Source: an uncultured Mailhella sp. (GTDB taxonomy: Bacteria > Desulfobacterota > Desulfovibrionia > Desulfovibrionales > Desulfovibrionaceae). Taken from it: a DNA stretch of 51,433 bases. Positions within the stretch are counted from its first letter, which is position 1, and each line of letters starts with the position of its first letter. The notes under the pieces are model-generated. The model was not told the origin of the DNA and did not search any database. It saw only the letters and a program-made list of their open reading frames with translations. The position numbers and the translations under genes were made by a program. Shown piece by piece: positions 1 to 7,684 of this stretch. The stretch spans positions 1-51,433 of the forward strand of contig CALUPL010000019.1 in NCBI GenBank assembly GCA_944322635.1. The letters run 5' to 3'.

Positions 1-1385
1 ACATCATAGCCTTCCGCGTCATCGTCAACGATCTGCGCGACTGCTACGCCATGCTCGGTCTCGTCCACGTGCTGTGGAAGCCTGTTCCCGGCCGGTTCAA
101 GGACTACATTTCCATGCCCAAGGCCAAGGGATACCAGTCGCTGCACACCACCGTGATAGGGCCGGAAGGCGAACGCATCGAAATTCAGATCCGTACCGAA
201 GAGATGAACAACATGGCCGAACACGGCGTGGCCGCCCACTGGATGTACAAGGAGCGCAACCATGCCATAGCCATGCAGGACATGCCGCAGTTCCAGTGGC
301 TGCGCGATCTTATGGAACGCCAGAGGGACGAGGCCGATTCCCGCGAGTTCATGAGCTCCCTGCGCATGGATCTCTTCAATGATGAAATTTACGTGTTCAC
401 GCCCAAGGGCGCGGTGAAGCAGCTGCCCAAGGGCGCCACGTCCCTCGACTTCGCCTTCCTCATCCATTCCGACGTGGGCGCGCACTGCGTGGGCGCAAAG
501 ATCAACGGCAAGCTCGAACCCTTTGCCACCCCGCTGAAAAACGGCGACATGGTGGAGATCATCACCGACAAAAACCGTCACCCCCACCGTGACTGGCTGA
601 AAATGGTGAAAACCTCCAAGGCAAGAAGCCGCATTCAGCACTATCTGCGCACGGAAGAGCGTGTGGCCGCCGTGGCACTCGGCAAGGAGCTTCTGGAAAA
701 AGAAGGCCGGAAGATGGACTTCAACGTCACCAAGGCGGCCAAGGACGGCAGGCTTCAGCTTGTGGTGCCGGAGTTCTCTCTCAACGTGCTGGATGACCTT
801 TTTGCCGCCGTGGGCACAGGCAGACTTACGCCGCGCAAGGTGCTTCAGCGGCTGCTTTCCATTCTTACGCCCAAGCATGAACTCGTTCCGGAAGAAACGG
901 CCGCAAAAACCGACAGCACGGTCAAAAAGCCTTCCGACGGCATTACCATCAAGGGCATAGAAGACACGCTCATTCATTTCGCCAAGTGCTGCAAACCCGT
1001 GCCCGGCGATCAGGTGGTGGGCTTCATCAGTCGCGGACGCGGCGTCATCGTGCATACCGCCAACTGCCCGCATCTGCAGAACATGGAGTCGGAGCGTCTC
1101 ATTTCCGTAACCTGGAACAATGAGGAGAGTAAGCCCTTCCCGGCGGAAATCAGCATCCTGGGGCTCAACGAAAAGGGTCTGCTCGCCAAGATCAGCCTTG
1201 TTTTCGTGCAGCAGGATGTCAACATCAACGCCCTTCAGATCAAGTCCACCGTCGATGGCCGGTCACAGATGGATTTCACCGTGGAAGTGCGCGATGCCGT
1301 GCATCTGTATCAGACCATCGACAAGCTGCGCGGCATTGAGCACGTCATCGAGGTGCGCCGCGGCACGTCCGTCATGGAAGAATAA
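1..1385 (+). CDS. relA: (p)ppGpp synthetase/hydrolase of the RelA/SpoT family, 5' end outside the window
   Basis: Makes and/or degrades the stringent-response alarmones (p)ppGpp. The reading frame is open from base 3, so the N-terminal hydrolase domain and part of the synthetase domain lie upstream of the window. Counting from the Met at base 51: the end of the synthetase domain with RFKDYISMPKAKGYQSLHTT and the EIQIRT/AEHGVAAHW motif (about 15-65), a TGS domain (about 110-185, starting DEIYVFTPKG), a Cys-containing conserved domain (HFAKCCKPVPGD, about 310), and a C-terminal ACT domain (about 365-440). Whether hydrolase activity is retained cannot be judged because that domain is missing here; Desulfovibrio genomes usually carry one bifunctional Rel. 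A terminator follows directly. Confidence 0.95.
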   Translation, partial: IIAFRVIVNDLRDCYAMLGLVHVLWKPVPGRFKDYISMPKAKGYQSLHTTVIGPEGERIEIQIRTEEMNNMAEHGVAAHWMYKERNHAIAMQDMPQFQWLRDLMERQRDEADSREFMSSLRMDLFNDEIYVFTPKGAVKQLPKGATSLDFAFLIHSDVGAHCVGAKINGKLEPFATPLKNGDMVEIITDKNRHPHRDWLKMVKTSKARSRIQHYLRTEERVAAVALGKELLEKEGRKMDFNVTKAAKDGRLQLVVPEFSLNVLDDLFAAVGTGRLTPRKVLQRLLSILTPKHELVPEETAAKTDSTVKKPSDGITIKGIEDTLIHFAKCCKPVPGDQVVGFISRGRGVIVHTANCPHLQNMESERLISVTWNNEESKPFPAEISILGLNEKGLLAKISLVFVQQDVNINALQIKSTVDGRSQMDFTVEVRDAVHLYQTIDKLRGIEHVIEVRRGTSVMEE

Positions 1386-1402
1386 ACTGTTTCGGGGCAG
1401 TG

Positions 1403-1433
1403 AAAAAGGTCGGACTTTCTCCGGCCTTTTTTT
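1403..1433 (+). terminator. Rho-independent terminator of relA
   Basis: A short GC-rich stem (AAGGTCGGA paired with TCCGGCCTT, one G-U pair) with a CTTTC loop, followed by seven T residues, 17 bases after the relA stop codon. Confidence 0.85.
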
Positions 1434-1924
1434 ATGCTCGTGAAAGCCACGGGGGCTCCGTGTCCGGCGCGCTGCGAAAGTCCTCTTTTTGGCAAGCCTG
1501 TCCGGGGCGGCAAGGGAGCGGCGCTGTCTCGGCAGGCGGCGGACTTTTCAGACTGTTTCAGGCCGAGACGTCTGCCGGGCAGCTCTCAGGCCTTCCGCTT
1601 TCCCGAAGGGGCGGAATGGAATTGCCGGGGAGATCTTTCGACGCCTTGCCCGGGTGAAGATTTTCAAAGGCCGGCCGTCTTCATGAGCGGAGGGCGTCCG
1701 CGTCGTCGGTTCATGAGCGTTTCGGCGGGGAATCGTCGTTCCGTGAGCTTTTTCCCGCAAAGCGGGATGTACGCGCTTCCTTTCCGGAGATGCGCGTAAG
1801 GGGCCGGAAAGATACCGGGCGGAAGCATGCTTCTCCCGCATTTTCCGGTGAATGCGGGCCCCTGCAGAAGTCCTCCGCCCGGCAAACAGGGCAGACATGA
1901 CGAATCGAAAGACGGCCAGGCTCG
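1434..1924. other. Gene-free stretch between relA and the metallophosphoesterase
   Basis: About 490 bases. Several short open frames exist on both strands but none has a ribosome binding site plus a recognisable protein; their composition looks like GC-driven open frames. A hairpin at 1835-1858 (CCCGCATT/AATGCGGG) lies near the 3' end of the minus-strand gene but lacks a T tract. No RNA gene recognised. Confidence 0.5.
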
Positions 1925-3061
1925 TCAGCGTGCCGCTTTTTCCTCTCGATGCAGAACGATGCGGGTTATTTCCGAAGGTACGCCGAGGCGACAGGAAAAG
2001 CCGTTCCACAACCCCGTGCCGGGGCTGACGTAGAGAAGGCCGCCCTGCGGAGTGTGATAAAGTCCGTTGACGTATCCTGCATTGTAGAAGCCGATGAGCG
2101 GAGCAAGAAAGAAAATGAGTCCGCCGTGCGTGTGGCCGGAGAGCTGAAGCGATACGCCGGGAGCGGGAAGGCCTTCGTCGTTCGGTTTGTGGGAGAGAAG
2201 AATCCGCGGACCGGACGGGGCACCCAGAAATGCAACGCTTGCGTCAGGCCCGTTGCCTCCGAAGCGCGCGGCCGTGTGGTCGGGAACCCCGCCGAGCACG
2301 AGACCGCCGGGAAGCACGCGGTGTTCGTTGTTCAGCATGGTGATGCCGAGGGCCTGAAATTCCCTCACCCAGCCGCGGGCATTGTAATAATATTCGTGAT
2401 TTCCCGTGACGCCGAAGACGCCGAAGCGCGCGCGGATTCCGGAGAGCGGCGTCATTTCTTTGCTCAGGGCTTCGGGCAACCCGTCTATCATGTCGCCGGT
2501 GATGACCACGGCATCCGGGGAAAGGGCGTTTGTTTTTCGAACCACTTCGGAAAGCCAGTCTTTCTTTTGCACCGGTCCTATATGCAGGTCGCTGAGCTGT
2601 ACGAGAGTAAATCCTTCAAGCGTTGCTGGAAGTTCGGGAATGCTTACGTCCACGGTGCGCACTTCGGGCACGCGTACGGCCTGCCATGTACCCCATGCGC
2701 CGCAGACAAGGGCAAGGCACAGAAGCGCGGCACAGCGCAGCTCCGGAGAAAAGGGCAGTCGCCACGACGTGCCGAACATGCGGGAGATGCGGAGCGCAAG
2801 ACCCGCGAGATCCTTAGCCAGCGCCAGAGCGAAGAGCACCATGAGCGCGGCGTACAGCGCTTCCGCCGTGAGCATGACGGGGACGGGCAGATCGGGGCGG
2901 AAAAAGCCTCCGCCGACGACCTGATAGAAGACGTATTTGAGGGCGGCGGCCATGAATGCCAGTCCGAGCAGCCCCTTGACCGCGAATCCCGCCTTCAGGG
3001 GAAGGACAAGACTCAGAAAGGCATAGACCGCCATGATGATGGAAGGAAGAAGTAGTCGCAT
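1925..3061 (-). CDS. Membrane-anchored metallophosphoesterase (YkuE/YaeI-like)
   Basis: A calcineurin-type phosphoesterase of 378 residues. The first ~150 residues carry about four hydrophobic segments, placing the enzyme at the membrane. The catalytic half has the full two-metal motif series: QLSDLHIG (about 158), TGDMIDG (about 188), GNHEYY (about 220), LLSHKPN and SGHTHGG (about 310). Related proteins act on UDP-2,3-diacylglucosamine-like or other phosphoesters; the substrate cannot be read from sequence. It stands alone on the minus strand; the ribosome binding site ahead of the chosen ATG is weak (GGAACC), so the start could shift by a few codons. Confidence 0.9.
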   Translation of the reverse strand: MRLLLPSIIMAVYAFLSLVLPLKAGFAVKGLLGLAFMAAALKYVFYQVVGGGFFRPDLPVPVMLTAEALYAALMVLFALALAKDLAGLALRISRMFGTSWRLPFSPELRCAALLCLALVCGAWGTWQAVRVPEVRTVDVSIPELPATLEGFTLVQLSDLHIGPVQKKDWLSEVVRKTNALSPDAVVITGDMIDGLPEALSKEMTPLSGIRARFGVFGVTGNHEYYYNARGWVREFQALGITMLNNEHRVLPGGLVLGGVPDHTAARFGGNGPDASVAFLGAPSGPRILLSHKPNDEGLPAPGVSLQLSGHTHGGLIFFLAPLIGFYNAGYVNGLYHTPQGGLLYVSPGTGLWNGFSCRLGVPSEITRIVLHREEKAAR

Positions 3062-3369
3062 GAAGGTTCCGGATTCTGCCGTCCGTCTGCCGGGCAGAGA
3101 TAAGGGTCAGAGAAAGTTCAGGACAATGTTTGCGCGGCGTTTTGTCCGGCTTTTTGCCTTTTCAGACGGTCCCGGAGAGGAGGAAAGGTTTCTCTCATGA
3201 TTCTCGGAGGGAAAGCCGTTCCCCTGCCGGACGGAGGCTCCGTCCGTTGTTCCCGAACCGTTACAGATGTAACGGATGGACGGACCGACCGCAAGAAAAA
3301 GCCCCATGTTTCTGCGGGACGGCTGTGCGGAGTGCCGGAAAGGACTCGTCCCGCAGATGCTCGTGGGAT
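3062..3369. other. Intergenic stretch rich in inverted repeats
   Basis: About 300 bases with no supported gene. It holds three clear hairpin-forming sequences: CGGACGG/CCGTCCG (about 3229-3248), CCGTTAC-AGAT-GTAACGG (about 3259-3276), and the 11-bp repeat described at 3311-3357. It is the 3' region of the flavoprotein gene and the 5' region of the phosphoesterase gene, so these may be termination or attenuation structures. Confidence 0.5.
3311..3357 (-). repeat. 11-bp perfect inverted repeat just downstream of the flavoprotein gene
   Basis: TCTGCGGGACG at 3311-3321 pairs with CGTCCCGCAGA at 3347-3357, loop of 25 bases, 12 bases past the stop codon of the minus-strand flavoprotein gene. There is no adjacent T run, so it is either a weak terminator or a 3'-end stabilising stem. 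Confidence 0.45.
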
Positions 3370-3903
3370 TCAGACGTTGCGGCCCATGGCAAGAGCCTTT
3401 TCCATGGCGGCCGTGGCGGTGACTTCTCCCTTTTTCCACACGCCGGGCGCGAGAAGCACGCCTTTTTCCGTTACGTTTTCCAGACAGTCGGTGAATCCGC
3501 GGAATCCGTCGATGGTGCGCTCAAGAGCCTTTTCATTGCCGTCGGCGGCGGTGGCGATGAAATAGAATTCCTTGCCGGAAATCTCGGTGTAGCGGGGCAC
3601 CGTGCGGTCGATGAGCGTTTTCATCTGGGCGCTCATGGTATAGAAATAAACGGGTGTGGCCATGACGATGACGTCGGCTTCGACCAGCCTGTCGAGAATG
3701 GCCGCCATGTCGTCCTTCTGCACGCAGCGATGCGTGCTCTGGCATGCGTCGCAGCCCAGGCAGGGATGAATGTTCTTTTCACGAAGAGCGATTTTTTCCA
3801 CCTTGTGTCCCGCTTCGAGCGCGCCCTGCATGAACTGATCGCAGAGGATGTCGGAATTGCCGCCCTTGCGGGGGCTTGCGGAAATGATGACGATGTCTTT
3901 CAT
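3370..3903 (-). CDS. Iron-sulfur flavoprotein / NADPH-dependent FMN reductase family
   Basis: A 177-residue flavodoxin-fold protein that binds FMN and probably shuttles electrons in the cytoplasm. The N-terminal SASPRKGGNSD is the FMN phosphate-binding loop (residues 8-18). CLGCDACQSTHRC (about 48-60) supplies the cysteine set typical of iron-sulfur flavoproteins of anaerobes, and MATPVYFYTMSAQMK (about 81-95) is the second flavin-contact loop. The length is normal for the family. It stands alone on its strand with no partner to suggest a specific donor or acceptor. Confidence 0.9.
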   Translation of the reverse strand: MKDIVIISASPRKGGNSDILCDQFMQGALEAGHKVEKIALREKNIHPCLGCDACQSTHRCVQKDDMAAILDRLVEADVIVMATPVYFYTMSAQMKTLIDRTVPRYTEISGKEFYFIATAADGNEKALERTIDGFRGFTDCLENVTEKGVLLAPGVWKKGEVTATAAMEKALAMGRNV

Positions 3904-4225
3904 GTTTTTTCCCGTGCGGTTGAACGTCGGCCTTTCGCTCCGGCATTCGTCGGGCGGGGCAGTTCCGTCGTCCCGCAGGCCTCATGCCGCGAAAGAACCC
4001 GGCCGGGAGTGACGTTGTCCGTGCTGCCCGGTCTGAACACAGGCTGATGTTTTTTTCAGTCTCTGTCCATGGACGATTCTCCCTTTTTCTTGCCTGAACT
4101 TCTCAGTGCAGAAAAAATGTCGTCCGTCTGTCGAGAAGGGCGGACGCTCCGGAAAAGGGCGCAACTGAGCGTTCAGCGTTGCCGCGCTGCGGACGCAATT
4201 CCTGCCGCGGCTTGAATTTGTTTAA
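3904..4225. other. Gene-free stretch upstream of the flavoprotein gene
   Basis: About 320 bases. Presumably holds the promoter of the flavoprotein gene, but no convincing -35/-10 pair was found and no open frame with a plausible start is present on either strand. Confidence 0.4.
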
Positions 4226-4260
4226 TAACACGGCGCGGAGAAAAGTGTTCCGCGCCGTGG
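4226..4260 (-). terminator. Probable terminator of the ATP-grasp/esterase operon
   Basis: A perfect 9-bp stem (ACGGCGCGG at 4230-4238, CCGCGCCGT at 4250-4258) 35 bases downstream of the minus-strand ATP-grasp stop. The tract after it on the minus strand (GTTATTAAACAAATT) is AT-rich but not a clean T run. Confidence 0.6.
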
Positions 4261-4295
4261 AAAACTGTCTGTTCGGGGGACAACGAGCCCCTTGG

Positions 4296-5492
4296 TCAGT
4301 CCTGCGGAGCCAGAACGTCGGCGTAGAACCGATCCATTTCTTCCCTGGTGGAGAAATTTGCCATGAACATCTGATCCGCCATGGCTCCCGACAGAGCCGG
4401 GGGAATGCGGCCGGTCATTTTCATGTTGGCCGCATATTTCTTTTCTATTTCCTCATTGGAGTAGCGGAATTTCTTTCCGTCGCGGCGTCCTGCGAAGGCA
4501 CAGTAGAAATGTTCGCCCACGGGCATGGTGGAACGATCGAAGGCTATCATGTCCGCCCAGAGCTTGTACACGTCGGTGCTGTTGGCAAAGTTCATCATGT
4601 CGGGACTGTAGCCGCCGCACGGCCGCATGTTTACTTCCAGCGCCACCACGTCGCCTTTTTTGCCCATGCCTTCCTGATCCTGTGTGAGGCGGAAGAACTC
4701 GAAATGAACGAAGCGGCTCTTCACGCCGAAGCTCTTTGCCGTGGCCCGGCCCGCGGCGCGGGTGTCGTCGGGCAGGTCCTTGAGCAGATAATAGGCGGAG
4801 TTGCCGGCTTCGTTCACCACGTCCATCAGGCAGACGGGCGTAATGTTGCCGGTTTCGAAAATGGGATTGCCGTGGGAATCGAAAATGGCATCGTAGGAGT
4901 TGATTTCCGCATGAATGAACTCTTCCATGATGTACGGAACGCCGGAAAGCCTGCTGGAAAGAAAGGCATCGAGGTCGTTTTCCGAACTCAGTTTTCTGGT
5001 GTCGGAAGCTCCCATGCCGTTATCGGGCTTCACGATCACAGGCCAGCCCACCTGCCGGATGAAATCGAGACAGCCCTGTCTGTCGTCCACGAGATGGTAC
5101 CGGGCCGTGGCGATGCCGGCACGACGGTAGTATTCCTTCATGCCGGACTTGAAGCGTATGCGGGGAATGTCCGAGCTTTGGAATCCGCTTGTGATGTGAA
5201 AGTCCGTGCGGAGCGCGGCATCCTGTTCGAGCCAGTATTCATTGTTGGATTCCAGCCAGTCTATCCGTCCGTACTTATGGATGAAAAAGCCCATGGCCCG
5301 GTACACTTCATCGTAATTTTCCAGACTGCCGACCTTGTAGTATTCGTTCAGGCTGGCTCTGAGTTCCGGCAGAAGGTCGTCATAGGGCTGTTCCCCTATG
5401 CCGAGAACGTTCAGGCCGTTTTCCTTGAGACAGCGGCAGAACTTCCAGTAGTTTGTGGGAAAATTCGGTGAAATGAATACAAAGTTTTTCAT
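4296..5492 (-). CDS. ATP-grasp ligase, substrate unknown
   Basis: A 398-residue ATP-grasp enzyme, expected to join a carboxylate to an amine or thiol through an acyl-phosphate. Visible ATP-grasp elements: VIVKPDNGMGAS (about 155-166), the hinge segment YIMEEFIHAE (about 189-198) and the metal-binding ALEVNMRPCGGYS (about 290-302). I chose the ATG at 5492 because GAGGAGAAGG lies directly before it; the frame stays open 60 codons upstream but that segment looks like non-coding composition. It is the last gene of a three-gene minus-strand set with two esterases (gap 77 bases). The family resembles carbamoyl-phosphate-synthase-like and peptide ligases, so an amino-acid or peptide ligase is possible; the product is not known. 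Confidence 0.85.
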   Translation of the reverse strand: MKNFVFISPNFPTNYWKFCRCLKENGLNVLGIGEQPYDDLLPELRASLNEYYKVGSLENYDEVYRAMGFFIHKYGRIDWLESNNEYWLEQDAALRTDFHITSGFQSSDIPRIRFKSGMKEYYRRAGIATARYHLVDDRQGCLDFIRQVGWPVIVKPDNGMGASDTRKLSSENDLDAFLSSRLSGVPYIMEEFIHAEINSYDAIFDSHGNPIFETGNITPVCLMDVVNEAGNSAYYLLKDLPDDTRAAGRATAKSFGVKSRFVHFEFFRLTQDQEGMGKKGDVVALEVNMRPCGGYSPDMMNFANSTDVYKLWADMIAFDRSTMPVGEHFYCAFAGRRDGKKFRYSNEEIEKKYAANMKMTGRIPPALSGAMADQMFMANFSTREEMDRFYADVLAPQD

Positions 5493-5569
5493 GGTGCCTT
5501 CTCCTCCTCGCGGAGCCTCCTTCGTGACGGACCGGATTTTTCCGGCGTTGTTTCTCCCTGCCGGCTGTG

Positions 5570-6334
5570 TCAGGATGCGCGTTCGCCGAGCAGCCACGGC
5601 AGAAAATATTCCACCTGTCTGTACCACCAGGGCCAGTCGTGGTTGACGTCGTGTCCCCACAGATCCACCCACAGGTGTATGCCTTTTCTTTCAAAAATGT
5701 CTTTCAGCCGTCTCGTGGACTCCGGCAGTTCCCACGCTCCCTGGCCCACGCATATGGCTGCGCGCTGACTGTTGTACAGGGGAATGTAGGGATGGTCGGT
5801 CGGAAAGTTGGCCATGTAGTCCACGGGGGAATTCTCATACACGACTTCGTCCATGTAGCCTCCGAACCCGTAGCTTGCCGTGTATATGCCGGAAAGGGCC
5901 AGCAGTCCGTTGAACAGGTCCGGGCGGCGCAGATACAGATTGACCGCGTGCATGGCTCCGAGGCTGCATCCGAAGGCAATGAGGCCGGGATGTCCGTCCC
6001 AGCCGTTGGCCGTGCGGGCAAGATGCTGGCCGAACGGAACTATTTCGTTGAAAAGATAGCTCATCCACGCTTCATGACGACGTATGCGCCACCAGGGATC
6101 GCCGCTTTTGTTCGACCATGTTTCCTGATCGATGGTGTCCACGGCTATGACCATGAGTCTGCCGCTTTCAATCCACGGAGCCATGGTGTCGGACATGTGG
6201 AAGTCTTCGAAGGAGAAGAAGCGGCCGTCCTGACAGGGAATGTACAGCATGGGTCTTCCTGCGTGTCCGTAAACCTTGCCTTCCATGTCGCGCCCCAGAG
6301 ACGGGCTGTATTCCTTGAAGTATCTTGTCTGCAT
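5570..6334 (-). CDS. Alpha/beta-hydrolase-fold esterase (Esterase_D-like), first of a pair
   Basis: A 254-residue hydrolase with no signal peptide, so cytoplasmic. The nucleophile elbow is FGCSLGAM (about 121-128), and a late His is present in WGHDVNHDW (about 228). The fold resembles the putative-esterase family (Fes, IroE, S-formylglutathione hydrolase). GGAGGATT precedes the ATG. It sits between a second esterase (21 bases upstream) and the ATP-grasp ligase, implying a joint pathway in which an ester or acyl intermediate is made or cleaved. Substrate unknown. Confidence 0.85.
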   Translation of the reverse strand: MQTRYFKEYSPSLGRDMEGKVYGHAGRPMLYIPCQDGRFFSFEDFHMSDTMAPWIESGRLMVIAVDTIDQETWSNKSGDPWWRIRRHEAWMSYLFNEIVPFGQHLARTANGWDGHPGLIAFGCSLGAMHAVNLYLRRPDLFNGLLALSGIYTASYGFGGYMDEVVYENSPVDYMANFPTDHPYIPLYNSQRAAICVGQGAWELPESTRRLKDIFERKGIHLWVDLWGHDVNHDWPWWYRQVEYFLPWLLGERAS

Positions 6335-6355
6335 GACAATCCTCCGCGTTCGGTA

Positions 6356-7126
6356 TCAGCCTTCCAGGCCGTACATCAGGGTGTTCATGAAAAGGGGCGC
6401 CTGCATTTCCCAGCTTGCCTCGCTGTGTTCGCCGCCGGGCACGACGCGCGCGGTCAGATAGACGCCGCGGTCGAACAGGGCGTCGGCCATCACGCGAAGG
6501 TCTTTCGCCATGTGCCTGTTGCCTCCGAATTCTTCGGAGCCCCAGTCCATGTACACGACGGTGTCGGATGAGAGGGGGGCGGTATGCGCAAGGTCGAGCA
6601 GCTGTTTCCTGCCTGCCCACACATGGGGTGACAGCGCGGCCGCGCGGGAGAATATTTCGTTGTATTTAAGCACGGCGTACAGACTCATGAGTCCGCCCAT
6701 GGAACTGCCGGCAATGAAGGTGCTTTCCCTCCACGGAATGGTGCGCCAGCGCCTGTCGATGGAGGCCTTGAAGCGGTTGATGAGCCAGTCCATGGTTATG
6801 TCTCCCCGGCCGGAGACGGATCCGAATTCCGGATCGAAAAAATCATAGGGCGAGTATTCGGAGAGACGGCCGTTGTCGGGATGATGATTGCACTCCACGG
6901 CGGCGACGATGAGCGGCACGTCGAAAAAGTCGAGGTATTCCGCAAGGCCCCAGCTCTTGCCGTGGGTGGCGTGCGAGTCGAAGAAGACATTGTGTCCGTC
7001 GAACATGTACAGTACGGGGAAGCGTCTTCGGGGCTGTTCCCGATACATGGTGGGCAGGTAGAGGTAGGCCCGGCGTTTTTCCCGGCCGGTGAGTTCGGGA
7101 ATGGCGATGTTCCAGACTTTGACCAT
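6356..7126 (-). CDS. Alpha/beta-hydrolase-fold esterase (Esterase_D-like), second of the pair
   Basis: A 256-residue putative esterase and the promoter-proximal gene of the three-gene set. FIAGSSMGGLMSLY (about 137-150) is the serine nucleophile elbow; PVLYMFDGHNVF (about 38-49) is typical of the Fes/enterochelin-esterase-like family, and a His in GGEHSEASW (about 236) is in the right place for the triad. It is related to, but clearly different from, its neighbour, so this is an old pair rather than a recent duplication. No signal peptide. Confidence 0.85.
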   Translation of the reverse strand: MVKVWNIAIPELTGREKRRAYLYLPTMYREQPRRRFPVLYMFDGHNVFFDSHATHGKSWGLAEYLDFFDVPLIVAAVECNHHPDNGRLSEYSPYDFFDPEFGSVSGRGDITMDWLINRFKASIDRRWRTIPWRESTFIAGSSMGGLMSLYAVLKYNEIFSRAAALSPHVWAGRKQLLDLAHTAPLSSDTVVYMDWGSEEFGGNRHMAKDLRVMADALFDRGVYLTARVVPGGEHSEASWEMQAPLFMNTLMYGLEG

Positions 7127-7483
7127 AAAGGCAGAGGCTTCCTTTCCGTCTTGGCTCCATGGAGGGAGGCTGCCGTCATGGAGCGCTCTGTTCTGTGAAA
7201 TGATTGCGGACGATGGGGGCGGAAGGCCGCCTTCGTCCGCTTCCGGCGTTGCGGCCGGAAGCGCTTTGCCGCGTCATTTTCTTTGAAAATGGCTTAGCAC
7301 AAGGGGAAGAGGATTTCAATGAGGTCTGCCGGAGCGTGTTCTTCGGAACAAAAAAGGATCAATTCGGCGGACTCGTCGGCAGAAGAAGGGGGGCGTCTGG
7401 GGGAAAAGACGCGATATTCCTCTGTGAGCATTTCGGAAGAAGGCGCGTTTCGGGAACAGGGCAGGATGCCTGTGGGAGAGGAT
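7127..7483. other. Upstream region of the esterase/ATP-grasp operon
   Basis: About 360 bases without a supported gene between the tRNA-Leu terminator and the first esterase. It must hold the operon promoter on the minus strand; no strong consensus pair was identified. GGAAAGGAAG precedes the esterase start. Confidence 0.4.
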
Positions 7484-7516
7484 AAAAAAAGCCCGTGAGA
7501 AGTTCTCACGGGCTTT
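7484..7516 (-). terminator. Rho-independent terminator of tRNA-Leu
   Basis: A perfect 13-bp stem (AAAGCCCGTGAGA/TCTCACGGGCTTT) with a 3-base loop, followed on the minus strand by seven T residues; it starts 10 bases after the tRNA 3' end. Confidence 0.9.
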
Positions 7517-7526
7517 ATATCTTATC

Positions 7527-7613
7527 TGGTGCCGAAGAAGAGACTCGAACTCTTACTCCCGAACGGGAACTAGACCCTGAACCTAGCGTGTCTACCAATT
7601 TCACCACTTCGGC
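7527..7613 (-). tRNA. tRNA-Leu (anticodon CAG)
   Basis: An 87-base class II tRNA with encoded CCA. The acceptor stem GCCGAAG pairs with CTTCGGC, the anticodon loop is TTCAGGG (CAG, reads CUG), a long variable arm (CCCGTTCGGGA region) identifies the leucine/serine class, and the T loop is GTTCGAGTC. It is preceded by its own promoter and followed by a strong terminator. Confidence 0.96.
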
Positions 7614-7622
7614 GCAGGAATG

Positions 7623-7651
7623 TTGATAGACGATTTGACTGCCCTTGGCAA
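7623..7651 (-). promoter_or_regulatory. Sigma-70 promoter of tRNA-Leu
   Basis: On the minus strand a -35 element TTGCCA (7646-7651) and a -10 element TATCAA (7623-7628), separated by 17 bases, with the tRNA starting 9 bases past the -10. Confidence 0.7.
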
Positions 7652-7684
7652 GTCTTTTTTTTCGAAAAAGAAAAATTTTTCCTT

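Noticed and set aside
1835..1858. Hairpin CCCGCATT/AATGCGGG as terminator of the metallophosphoesterase gene
   Set aside because: No T run on the minus strand and it lies 67 or more bases past the stop; left as an unexplained stem.
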